Shown here in pieces: positions 25,650-34,624 of a stretch of DNA of 64,000 nt. The stretch's first letter is position 1. Each line of letters begins with the position of its first letter. The position numbers and the translations under genes were made by a program. The notes under the pieces are model-generated. The model did not search any database and had not been told where the DNA came from. It worked only from the letters and a program-made list of their open reading frames with translations. Where the stretch lies: positions 930,001-994,000 of the forward strand of contig OZ245729.1 in NCBI GenBank assembly GCA_965227215.1, read 5' to 3'. Source of the stretch: Gracilimonas sp965227215. Its GTDB lineage: Bacteria > Bacteroidota > Rhodothermia > Balneolales > Balneolaceae.

Positions 25650-26840
25650 ATGACTATTTCAAATTTTACCCGGCTGACAGGTTTACTTCTGGTGGCCGGG
25701 TTTTTTATTTCCTGCAGTACATCGAAAGTTAACATTGATGAACTGCTTGCAAATAATAAGTATCAGGAAGCCATAACTGAAATTGATAACCGGCTTGCTG
25801 AAAATCCCGAACAACCTTCATTATATATTCAAAAAGCTACGATTAATGCCGATCTGGCCCAGCAAGCTGATCCGGAATTAAGGGCTGAGTTTTATGAAAA
25901 CACGACTGATAATTTCGAGTCGGCTATAGAGTTTGGAGCTGATGATTCCCAGGTTTCCACGATTGACAGCCTGCGACAGCAATATTGGAAAAAAGAGCAC
26001 AATGCAGGGCTGCGGATTTCAGAGAACGAAGACATTTCTGATCGATACCAACGCGCTGCCATTCATTTTCAAAACGCACTGATTCTGCGGGAAGATGCCA
26101 TCAGTTCTTACAAAAATCTTTCGATTGCCCAGTTTAACGTCGGGGCGCTTGATGATGCTATCCAAACACTGGAAACAGCACTGAATTATGCCGACGAAGA
26201 TCCGGTGGAAATCTATGAAAACCTTGGGTATCTGCATCTCGAGAAAGGAGATCCTGAACAAGCTGCTGCTTACTATGAGCAGGCCAATACGAACATGCAG
26301 GAAGATATGAACCTGGCATTCGGATTAATCAATGCCTACATATCTAACGGAAACAGCGAAGAGGCAGCCGATATGCTTGAAAATCTGGTTGCGGAATATC
26401 CGAATAATGCCAACCTGAGAAATGTATACGGAACTCAGCTTTATCAAATTACTTCCGGCATATTGCAGGATTTAAAAAGCGCATACGCCAATAATGACAC
26501 AATGCTGGTAGAACAGATTAAGTTTGAAGCAGAAGGCATGGGCGATGAAGCCGAAACCCAACTCATTGAAGCCTTCAAAAGAGATACATCCAACACGGAG
26601 TACCTTGAAAGCCTTGCCGTTTTTTATAACAACCTCTCGGCGCAGTACTTATCTCTGCTACCCGAAGCATTTGAAAACGACAGAGACAGCCTCGAATCCA
26701 AAGCCTACACACTTATCAACTTTGCGATTGATTACTACGAAAAATTAGTTGTGATAGATCCGAATAACGAAGAGTACACCAGTAAACTCAGCGTTCTTAA
26801 AACTTTAAAAAATCGCAAAACTGCCTCAGCAGAAAATTAA
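25650..26840 (+). CDS. TPR-repeat lipoprotein (second of a pair)
   Basis: 396 residues: signal peptide and lipobox LLVAGFFISC, then TPR repeats (KYQEAITEIDNRLAENPEQP, AIQTLETALNYADEDPVEIY, EQAAAYYEQANTNM). Organisation and several blocks parallel the preceding protein (both contain YGTQLYQ/LGTQLLQ followed by a similar insert), so the two are probably paralogues. Cotranscribed with it and with the PLP enzyme that begins 2 bp later. Confidence 0.84.
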   Translation: MTISNFTRLTGLLLVAGFFISCSTSKVNIDELLANNKYQEAITEIDNRLAENPEQPSLYIQKATINADLAQQADPELRAEFYENTTDNFESAIEFGADDSQVSTIDSLRQQYWKKEHNAGLRISENEDISDRYQRAAIHFQNALILREDAISSYKNLSIAQFNVGALDDAIQTLETALNYADEDPVEIYENLGYLHLEKGDPEQAAAYYEQANTNMQEDMNLAFGLINAYISNGNSEEAADMLENLVAEYPNNANLRNVYGTQLYQITSGILQDLKSAYANNDTMLVEQIKFEAEGMGDEAETQLIEAFKRDTSNTEYLESLAVFYNNLSAQYLSLLPEAFENDRDSLESKAYTLINFAIDYYEKLVVIDPNNEEYTSKLSVLKTLKNRKTASAEN

Positions 26841-26842
26841 TT

Positions 26843-27979
26843 ATGAAATTTAATACCAAGACGATACATGCCGGCCAGAAGCCAGAAGAAACTTCAGGCG
26901 CGGTAATGCCCCCTATTTTTCAAACTTCAACCTACGCTCAGGAAGCTCCTAACAAACACAAAGGCTTCGATTATGCCCGTGTTGGAAATCCGACTCGTAC
27001 GGCCCTCGAACAAATGATCGCCGGATTGGAAGGAGCAGATGAAGCCGCCTGTTTTTCCAGTGGTGTTGCAGCCATGGATGCCCTGATGAAAATGCTACGT
27101 CCCGGCGATCATGTTGTAACAACAAACGATTTGTACGGCGGTTCTTATCGACTCTTTACCAAAGTGTTCGAACCTTACGGAATTGAATTCACCTTTGTGG
27201 ACATGACGGACCTGGACAAGGTTAAAGAAGCCATAACTCCACAAACCAAATTAATGTGGATCGAAACACCCACTAATCCTTTGCTGCGCATTGTTGATAT
27301 CGAGGCATTGGTTGGATTGGCTAAGCCGAAGGGTATACTTACCGTTGTAGACAATACATTTGCATCTCCATATCTGCAGCGACCACTAGAATTCGGAGCC
27401 GATGCCGTACTCCATTCAGCAACCAAGTATTTAGCCGGTCATTCGGATGTAATTCACGGCGCAGTTGCCAGCTCCAATGAGGAGATCATGGAAAACCTTC
27501 GCTTTCAAACCAAAACGTCCGGAGCTGTACCCGGCCCAATGGATTGCTATCTAACCTTAAGAGGTATCAAAACTTTGAGCGTCCGTGTTCAGCGGTCTGT
27601 TGATAATGCAAAGCAAATAGCCTCTTTCCTTGAGAGCCACAGCGAGGTTGAATCTGTGTTATACCCCGGCCTATCATCGCATCCACAGCACGAGTTGGCT
27701 GCAAAACAAATGGATGACTTCGGAGCCATGCTTTCCTTTACCCTGAAAGATGATTCGATCGAAGCCGCTACTAAATTTATGAGTAACACCTCTATTTTCA
27801 CCTTAGCTGAGAGTTTGGGTGGTGTGGAGTCTTTGATTAGCCATCCCGCTTCCATGACCCACGGTTCCATTCCAAAGAACGTGAGGGAAAAAGCCGGACT
27901 CAAGGATTCTTTAATTCGTATTTCGGTGGGAATTGAAGACGCTGACGACCTCATTGATGACTTGAAACAAGCATTTTAA
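26843..27979 (+). CDS. Cystathionine gamma-synthase/lyase-like PLP enzyme
   Basis: 378 residues of the Cys/Met metabolism PLP family: TIHAGQKPEETSGAVMPPIF, FSSGVAAMDALMKML, NDLYGGSYRLF (no YGCT Cys, unlike the enzyme at 7782), IETPTNPLLRIVDI and the PLP Lys in LHSATKYLAGHSDVIHG. The Glu/Asp pattern fits cystathionine gamma-synthase or a cystathionine gamma-lyase/beta-lyase; these are not reliably separated by eye. It begins 2 bp after the TPR lipoprotein stop, an unusual neighbour for a sulfur amino acid enzyme. Confidence 0.85.
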   Translation: MKFNTKTIHAGQKPEETSGAVMPPIFQTSTYAQEAPNKHKGFDYARVGNPTRTALEQMIAGLEGADEAACFSSGVAAMDALMKMLRPGDHVVTTNDLYGGSYRLFTKVFEPYGIEFTFVDMTDLDKVKEAITPQTKLMWIETPTNPLLRIVDIEALVGLAKPKGILTVVDNTFASPYLQRPLEFGADAVLHSATKYLAGHSDVIHGAVASSNEEIMENLRFQTKTSGAVPGPMDCYLTLRGIKTLSVRVQRSVDNAKQIASFLESHSEVESVLYPGLSSHPQHELAAKQMDDFGAMLSFTLKDDSIEAATKFMSNTSIFTLAESLGGVESLISHPASMTHGSIPKNVREKAGLKDSLIRISVGIEDADDLIDDLKQAF

Positions 27980-28063
27980 GATATCATCATTCCTGTGCCT
28001 TTAGTATCTTTATAGAGCTAAAAAAGCGCTTACAGAACATCTAATTAAAAACTTATTTCGATC

Positions 28064-29242
28064 ATGCGAGACGTTGTAATTGTATCTGCAAAACGAACCC
28101 CTATGGGCTCCTTTGGAGGCAGCCTTTCTTCCTTTTCTGCACCCGAGTTGTGCGCTTCTGCCATCCTTGAAGCTGTAAAATCTGGAGGCATCAAGCCCGA
28201 CGATGTTCAGGAAGTGGTTATGGGTAATGTGCTTTCAGCAGGTATTGGACAGGCTCCGGCCAGGCAAGCAGCTATGAAAGCTGGGCTTCACGAACGAACC
28301 CCTGCAACTACGGTAAATAAAGTGTGTGCTTCCGGGATGAAGTCGATCATGATCGCAGCCGACCAAATTCGTTTAGGTGAAGCTGATATCATTGTTGCAG
28401 GGGGAATGGAGAGCATGAGTAATGTTCCCTATTATCTTCCCAAGCAGCGTTTTGGAGCAAAATACGGACATGTTGAAGCTGAGGACGGCATCGTGAAAGA
28501 CGGGCTTTGGGATGTATATAATAATTACCTGATGGGTAACGCCGGCGATTTATGCGCCAGAGAATGCAACATCAGTCGCGAAGAGCAGGACGAATATGCG
28601 ATTAATTCGTATAAAAGAGCCATCGAAGCTACAGAAAAAGGCTACTTCAAAGATGAACTGATTAAGATTAAGGTTAAAGACCGCAAAGGAAATGTAACCG
28701 AGGTTGAGAAAGACGAAGAGCTGGACAAAGTTCGTTTCGAGAAAATTCCTCAATTAAGACCGGTATTCGACAAAGAAGGAACGGTAACTGCAGCTAACGC
28801 TTCCAGTATCAATGATGGTGCAGCTGCAGTGTTGGTTATGAGTGCCGACAAAGCCAAAGAGCTTGGACTGAAACCACTTGCAAAAATAGTAAGCCACGCC
28901 AGTGCAGCCAAAGCGCCTGAGTGGTTTACAACCGCACCGGCCGATGCCATCCCAATCGCCCTGAAACGAGCAGGTTTAACAAAGAATGACATTGACTTAT
29001 TTGAGATCAATGAAGCCTTCTCTGTTGTGGCTTTGGCTAACAATCAGATTTTAGAACTCGACCCTGAGAAGGTAAACATACACGGAGGAGCCGTAAGTAT
29101 CGGTCATCCACTTGGATGTTCCGGAGCACGCATTATTGTGACCCTGATCCATGCCTTGCGCAGGACAAAAGGCAAATACGGTGTTGCCGGTATATGTAAC
29201 GGCGGAGGCGGAGCATCCTCTCTCGTGCTCGAAATGATTTAA
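28064..29242 (+). CDS. atoB: Acetyl-CoA C-acyltransferase (thiolase)
   Basis: 392 residues with all thiolase motifs: the acyl-accepting Cys in NKVCASGMKSIM, the conserved NEAFSVVAL, GGAVSIGHPLGCSGARI with the catalytic His, and the proton-donor Cys in GICNGGGGASSLV. It condenses two acetyl-CoA or cleaves acetoacetyl-CoA. Length and motifs fit the biosynthetic/short-chain type, but beta-oxidation is also possible given the acyl-CoA dehydrogenases elsewhere in the window. TATCTTTA at 28005-28012 is a -7-like box. Confidence 0.92.
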   Translation: MRDVVIVSAKRTPMGSFGGSLSSFSAPELCASAILEAVKSGGIKPDDVQEVVMGNVLSAGIGQAPARQAAMKAGLHERTPATTVNKVCASGMKSIMIAADQIRLGEADIIVAGGMESMSNVPYYLPKQRFGAKYGHVEAEDGIVKDGLWDVYNNYLMGNAGDLCARECNISREEQDEYAINSYKRAIEATEKGYFKDELIKIKVKDRKGNVTEVEKDEELDKVRFEKIPQLRPVFDKEGTVTAANASSINDGAAAVLVMSADKAKELGLKPLAKIVSHASAAKAPEWFTTAPADAIPIALKRAGLTKNDIDLFEINEAFSVVALANNQILELDPEKVNIHGGAVSIGHPLGCSGARIIVTLIHALRRTKGKYGVAGICNGGGGASSLVLEMI

Positions 29243-29249
29243 AGCATCA

Positions 29250-29283
29250 AGCCCGCTTAAAAATTTAAGCGGGCTATTTTTTT
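29250..29283 (+). terminator. Intrinsic terminator after thiolase
   Basis: Stem agcccgcttaaa (29250-29261) pairs perfectly with tttaagcgggct (29264-29275), followed by attttttt. It is 7 bp after the thiolase stop. The remaining gap to porU (to 29509) is AT-rich and shows no gene. Confidence 0.93.
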
Positions 29284-29509
29284 ATTGACATTATTATTTC
29301 ACCGACCTATTATAAAGCAGACCTGAAACAAAACGACTCTACTGTATAGACAAAAGCTACTATTCATTTATCGTTAACTAAACATCAGCGCAGAGAACAT
29401 TCTCATCTTACAGGTCAATCTTAACTCGAAGTACTATATCCTTATATAGAAAAACTGCTACAAAACCTTAAGCGTTAATACGCGAAACCAGTAAACGATT
29501 AGTTCCTTT

Positions 29510-32500
29510 ATGCTCAACAAGCTGCTTTATATTAGTGGTTTGCTTTGCTTATTGATTGCTGAAGTAGCAAATGCCCAGCAACTGAAAGTAGTAGCAGAAA
29601 CAGACTCTTTTACAGATTATGAGCTCTCTAATGAGAAGCTCGAGATCCTGTCTCCATATGGGTTGATGGTTCCGGTTTCAGGTAACACACCCCGTTACCA
29701 GGTACTTGAACAAGCTGTTTCTACAGTTAACACTTCGATTTCCCCGGAAGAAGCAACGGTATTAGCCCTTTCCGGTAACGCTAAACCGCTAATTGAAATC
29801 TCTGACCCCGGTATTCATCGTGGCAAAAAAGTAAGCGCGCTCAGTATAAACATAGCCCGCTATGGTGAAAACAGCACTAAGATTCTGCGAAAATTCAGAA
29901 TTCGGGTTTATAAAGACGGTGATGCCCGACTGCCACAGGTAAGAGCAGCCAAGCAAAACAACAGCTCCCTGTTTGACAATGGAACCTGGTACAAAATCCC
30001 TGTCACTAAAAACGGGATTTATGAACTTGATGCCACCTACCTTGAAGACCTTGGGATTGAAATCAACACCATTGATCCCCGTAATATTCAACTTTGGGGA
30101 ACCGGAGGGTATCAACTACCTGAAGCTAATGACCAGCCCCGCCCGGAATTGAAGCAGATTCCCATAATAGTGGAAGGTCAAAATGACGGTGTATTTAATA
30201 CAAACGACCGAATCATTTTTTATGGTAACTCTCCACACCGGGTACTCAGAGACAGCATTACTTTTGAACACCGACTTCACCCTTACAGTGATCAATCTTT
30301 TGTTTTTCTGACCATTTCTGACAGTCCAGGAGATCGGCTTGCTGCTGTAAACAACAACCTTTCCCCTTCCCGAACCATTACCTCTTTTTATGATTTTATT
30401 TGGAAAGACGAAGAGCTCTATAAAACGGAAGAGAGTATAAAATCCGGCCGCCATTGGTTTGGAAGACGTTTTGACGCCTCAAGCAATGGAACCTCTATTC
30501 CGATTTTCTCAGATACTCTTACAGGCGTCATTTCCAGTGAACCGGTTATGGTAGAAGGTCAGTTTATAAACCGCTCAACAAATGCTGCCAATTTCGAAGT
30601 GTCGGTGAACGGCCAGCAGGTTGAAACTTTAAATATCCGGGCTATTTCGTGCACTCGATGTGGAAGCTGTTACAATTGCAGTAGCGGTGAATCCGGTGTG
30701 CAGGGAGCATTCAAAACGAGTTTCACCCCTACCATTCAAAATGGAATTATTGAGGCTGAGGCTACTTATAATCATAATGAATCGAGCTCCAGAGGCTTTT
30801 TAGATTGGTTCCGTGTGGTCGTCCGAAGAGAACTTCAGGCCCAGAATAATCACTTGTATTTCTACTCTCCTGCCGATGGGTCTTCAAGTGAGCTTGCCCA
30901 ATACCGGCTTTCCGGGTTTAATAGTCAGCCTGTTATTCTTGATGTGACCGATGTAACCACCCCCAAGTTGTTAAACTCAACAGGGTCAAACGGAAATTAT
31001 AGCTTCAATTATTATTCAGGCGATGACTTACGGTTCGCAGCTCAGTCCAGCTTCTTCCAACCTGCTATGGGGACTTTGGTATCCCCTCAGGATCTGAAAG
31101 GCATCACCGGTTACCCCGATTATATTATTGTCACCACCGAAGATTTTCTGGAATATGCTGAAGACTTAGCCAGTTACCGGGCACAAAAAGATGGATTAAA
31201 TCCCGTTGTAGCTACCCAGGAACAGGTTTTAAATGAATTCTCAGGTGGTGTTGTGGATCCATCGGCTATTCGTGACTACGCCAAATTTTTATACGACCGT
31301 GCTTTGAATAACGGGCAGGAACCTCCACAATATTTACTCCTTTTTGGGGATGCCACCTTCGACTACAAGAACATTATCAGCAATGGCTTCCAAAATTATA
31401 TCGTCACTTATCAAAGTGAAGAATCGCTAAACAGGATACAGTCTTTTGCTACCGATGATTTTTTCGGTTTTCTGGATGACAACGAGGGAGATTTAACCGG
31501 TGGACAAACCAGCAATTCTCATTATTTGGACATTGGTCTTGGCCGTATTTCTGCTCAAACTCGTTCTGAAGCAGCCATAGTTGTCCAAAAAATTAAAACC
31601 TACGAAGACCCGGCCAACACCGGGAACTGGCAAAATCTGTTAACCTTTGCTGCTGACGATGATTTTCCTGATGCCAGTGACAAAGACATACACGTAGTAA
31701 ACGCCGATGAAACAGCCCAGCGCATGAACTTTATAGAGCCCGGGCTACGAATCAAGAAAGTATATGAATTTGCCTATCCGGTTGAGATCACGGGATCAGG
31801 AAGGAAAATACCCGGAGCTACAGATGCCTTCATAAATTCATTTAACGAGGGCACGTTGGTTATGAATTATTCCGGCCACGGAAATGAGCAGACGCTGTCC
31901 GATGAAGAGCTATTCCTCTCTAATTACATTCCCAATCTTACAAACCGAGATGAATTAGCGGTACTGGTTACAGCTACTTGCCAATTTGGTAGATATGACG
32001 ACATTGACGCCCAATCAGGAGCTGAACAACTGCTTTTTGCTGAGAACGGAGGTATTATCGGTGCATTCACTACCACAAGAGTTGTTTTCACCAGTTTTAG
32101 CATCAGTGCGGGTAATAATTTTGGATTGAATGTTGCATTATCTCAACGCATGGTTGAACGTAATCCTGATGGAAGCCCGCTTCGCCTTGGTGATATTTAC
32201 ATGCGTACCAAAAATTCCAGTATCGGCAGTTCTACTATAGTTGCCTCCAGAAACAGCAAGAAATTCATACTCATTGGCGATCCTGCCACAAAATTCCGAC
32301 TGCCGGAGCAACAGGTCGGCCTGACATCCATCAACGATTACACTGAAACCGGTGAGGATACTACATTAACCATAAAAGCTCTTGACCAAGTTAATCTGTC
32401 GGGGCAAATAAAGGATCTGCAGGGTAATTTCCTGCCTGATTTTAACGGAGAGGCGGTTATCACCGTTATGGATGCCCCTCGCAATGTGCCACTGCCATCC

Positions 32501-33421
32501 GATCGTGAATGGGTAGCTCAGGACAACTGCCGACTTTCAGGCTGTGACTATGAAGCCGAGAACGACATACTTTTTAAAGGCAAGGCCGCTATCACCAATG
32601 GAGAATTCACTTCTTCTTTTATAGTTCCAAAAGACATCAGCTTTTCAGACAACACCGGCCGCATCATTTTCTTTGCGAACAGTAATGGGCAAACTGCCGG
32701 CGGCTCCTATACAAAAGTGCGCTTTAATGGAGTCAATGAAAATGCCGTTGATGATGGCTCCGGCCCCGAAATGGACGTATTTCTTAACGATGAACGCTTT
32801 GTAAACGGTAACCTGGTGAATAGTTCACCAACACTAATAATTGAACTTGAAGACCAATCTGGCATAAACACTACAGGAACAGGAGTAGGACATGAGATAA
32901 TTGCTACAATCGATACAGAACCACAACAATCGTTCGTCCTCAACGATTTTTATGAGGGCAATTTAAATGATTTCACGCGGGGGCGTATCGAGTACCCTCT
33001 GGATCAACTTCCGGAAGGTAGCTATACCCTTAAAGTTCGAGCGTGGGATGTGCACAATAATCCTTCAGAAGAAGAAGTTTTCTTTGAAGTAGCATCGAGT
33101 GAGGAGCTAACCGTCAGAAATGTGTTTAACTTCCCCAACCCGATGAATAATGCCACCCGATTCAGCTTCGAACATAACCAACCCGGTAATCCACTTGACG
33201 TATCAGTTCGTATTTATACACTGAGTGGCAAGCCGGTACAACACATTGAACAGTCACTCATAACTACAAGTTCTTATGCCAGTATTTCATGGGATGGCCG
33301 TGACCGGGATTATGATCGCCTGGGTAACGGTACTTATATTTATGTGCTTCGGGTTGCAACAAATACCCCGAAAGGAAGACAAACAGCAGAGCAAGTCGAA
33401 AAGCTCGTAATCATACGATAG
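29510..33421 (+). CDS. porU: Type IX secretion system sortase PorU
   Basis: 1303 residues: signal peptide ending EVANAQ, a propeptide/beta-rich N-terminal half, and a gingipain-like C25 peptidase domain with the catalytic His in VMNYSGHGNE (residue 790) and Cys in VTATCQFGR (residue 824). The C-terminus has FNFPNPMNNATRFSFEHN and a FlgD-like Por tail. PorU removes the C-terminal signal of T9SS cargo on the cell surface and attaches the cargo to lipopolysaccharide. Immediately followed by porV, its known partner. Unusual: four Cys with exact CxxCxxCxxC spacing (codons at 30650, 30659, 30668, 30677) in the N-terminal half of a secreted protein. Confidence 0.93.
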   Translation: MLNKLLYISGLLCLLIAEVANAQQLKVVAETDSFTDYELSNEKLEILSPYGLMVPVSGNTPRYQVLEQAVSTVNTSISPEEATVLALSGNAKPLIEISDPGIHRGKKVSALSINIARYGENSTKILRKFRIRVYKDGDARLPQVRAAKQNNSSLFDNGTWYKIPVTKNGIYELDATYLEDLGIEINTIDPRNIQLWGTGGYQLPEANDQPRPELKQIPIIVEGQNDGVFNTNDRIIFYGNSPHRVLRDSITFEHRLHPYSDQSFVFLTISDSPGDRLAAVNNNLSPSRTITSFYDFIWKDEELYKTEESIKSGRHWFGRRFDASSNGTSIPIFSDTLTGVISSEPVMVEGQFINRSTNAANFEVSVNGQQVETLNIRAISCTRCGSCYNCSSGESGVQGAFKTSFTPTIQNGIIEAEATYNHNESSSRGFLDWFRVVVRRELQAQNNHLYFYSPADGSSSELAQYRLSGFNSQPVILDVTDVTTPKLLNSTGSNGNYSFNYYSGDDLRFAAQSSFFQPAMGTLVSPQDLKGITGYPDYIIVTTEDFLEYAEDLASYRAQKDGLNPVVATQEQVLNEFSGGVVDPSAIRDYAKFLYDRALNNGQEPPQYLLLFGDATFDYKNIISNGFQNYIVTYQSEESLNRIQSFATDDFFGFLDDNEGDLTGGQTSNSHYLDIGLGRISAQTRSEAAIVVQKIKTYEDPANTGNWQNLLTFAADDDFPDASDKDIHVVNADETAQRMNFIEPGLRIKKVYEFAYPVEITGSGRKIPGATDAFINSFNEGTLVMNYSGHGNEQTLSDEELFLSNYIPNLTNRDELAVLVTATCQFGRYDDIDAQSGAEQLLFAENGGIIGAFTTTRVVFTSFSISAGNNFGLNVALSQRMVERNPDGSPLRLGDIYMRTKNSSIGSSTIVASRNSKKFILIGDPATKFRLPEQQVGLTSINDYTETGEDTTLTIKALDQVNLSGQIKDLQGNFLPDFNGEAVITVMDAPRNVPLPSDREWVAQDNCRLSGCDYEAENDILFKGKAAITNGEFTSSFIVPKDISFSDNTGRIIFFANSNGQTAGGSYTKVRFNGVNENAVDDGSGPEMDVFLNDERFVNGNLVNSSPTLIIELEDQSGINTTGTGVGHEIIATIDTEPQQSFVLNDFYEGNLNDFTRGRIEYPLDQLPEGSYTLKVRAWDVHNNPSEEEVFFEVASSEELTVRNVFNFPNPMNNATRFSFEHNQPGNPLDVSVRIYTLSGKPVQHIEQSLITTSSYASISWDGRDRDYDRLGNGTYIYVLRVATNTPKGRQTAEQVEKLVIIR

Positions 33422-33475
33422 CATCGTAACTTAACCCTGAATCTCTTATATTCAACTATCTTAAATTCGTTATTT

Positions 33476-34621
33476 ATGAAAAGGACAGTATCCATTATAG
33501 CAATGGCATTATTCTTAATGCCTGCCATTACATTTGCACAGGTTGCCATCACAGCGGTGCCCTTTCTTCAAATTGAACCGGATTCGCGCGGTGCCGGTAT
33601 GGGTAACACCGGAGTAGCCATTGCAGATAATGCATCTGCGCTATTTTGGAATCCGGCCGGTTTAGCCTTTCAAAAAGGTTCTAATCAGGCCAGTATTACC
33701 CACTCCAACTGGTTGGCTAACTTTAACGTAAGTGACCTTTTCTACGATTACGTGGTAGGTAAATATTACGTCGAGGGTATCGGTACCTTCGGAGCTCACT
33801 TAACATACCTGAACCTTGGTGAACAGGTAGAAACAGATGAAACAAGCCCGGAGCCTATCTCCCGATTCCAGAGTTACGAAGTGGCACTTGGTGGGTCTTA
33901 TGGCTACCAGGTAAGTAAAAACTTTGGAGTGGGTACCAGCCTCCGTCTTATCTACTCTAGTTTAGCCAGTGGAACTTCTATTGCCGCTCAAAAGGTGAAT
34001 CCCGGTAGCAGTGTTGCTGTGGATCTTTCTTTCCTATATAAAACGGATATTTTTTCGCTTGGAGGAAGAGACGCACGCTTTAGCTTTGGCTCGAACCTTT
34101 CTAACCTCGGGCCCGGTATCCAGTACACTGACAACGCCCAGAAAGACCCGCTACCAACCGTATTGCGCTTTGGGTGGTCTTTTGATCTTGACCTGGATGA
34201 CGAGGGCATAAACCGTATCACCGTTGCTAATGATATTTCTAAAATCATGGCCCGAACCGACAAATTTGAAGTACAGAGCGGTGATTCAACCGTTATTGAA
34301 ACTAAAGCTGTTGGACCTATCGAAGCCCTCTACAAATCTTGGAGCAGTTACGAGCGGTTTGACGGACAAAATACTATTGAGGTTGGGTTGATGGAACAGT
34401 TTATGATTGGAGCAGGTATTGAATACTGGTATGCCGATCAATTCGCTCTTCGTGGCGGATATTATTACGAGGACCCCCAAAATGGTGATCGTGAGTATAT
34501 CACTTTTGGTGCCGGTATTCGGTATAGTTTCCTCGGTGTCGACTTCAGCTATATAAAAACCCTTGAAGAAGATCACCCGCTTGCCAATACCCTGAGATTT
34601 AGCTTGCTTATTGACTTTTAA
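33476..34621 (+). CDS. porV: Type IX secretion system outer membrane protein PorV
   Basis: 381 residues: signal peptide ending TFAQ and an FadL-like beta-barrel with the PorV/PorQ signature FLQIEPDSRGAGMGNTGVAI followed by SALFWNPAGLAF. The C-terminus LANTLRFSLLIDF ends in an aromatic residue, as is usual for outer membrane barrels. PorV shuttles cargo from the SprA translocon to PorU. It lies 54 bp after porU, the standard pairing. Other T9SS core genes (SprA, PorKLMN) are not in this window. Confidence 0.93.
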   Translation: MKRTVSIIAMALFLMPAITFAQVAITAVPFLQIEPDSRGAGMGNTGVAIADNASALFWNPAGLAFQKGSNQASITHSNWLANFNVSDLFYDYVVGKYYVEGIGTFGAHLTYLNLGEQVETDETSPEPISRFQSYEVALGGSYGYQVSKNFGVGTSLRLIYSSLASGTSIAAQKVNPGSSVAVDLSFLYKTDIFSLGGRDARFSFGSNLSNLGPGIQYTDNAQKDPLPTVLRFGWSFDLDLDDEGINRITVANDISKIMARTDKFEVQSGDSTVIETKAVGPIEALYKSWSSYERFDGQNTIEVGLMEQFMIGAGIEYWYADQFALRGGYYYEDPQNGDREYITFGAGIRYSFLGVDFSYIKTLEEDHPLANTLRFSLLIDF

Positions 34622-34624
34622 TAC

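Noticed and set aside
29285..29314. TTGACA-N18-TATTAT, looking like an E. coli-type sigma-70 promoter upstream of porU
   Set aside because: Bacteroidota and relatives use TTG/TAnnTTTG-type promoters. The match overlaps the thiolase terminator's T-run and is about 200 bp from porU. Probably chance.
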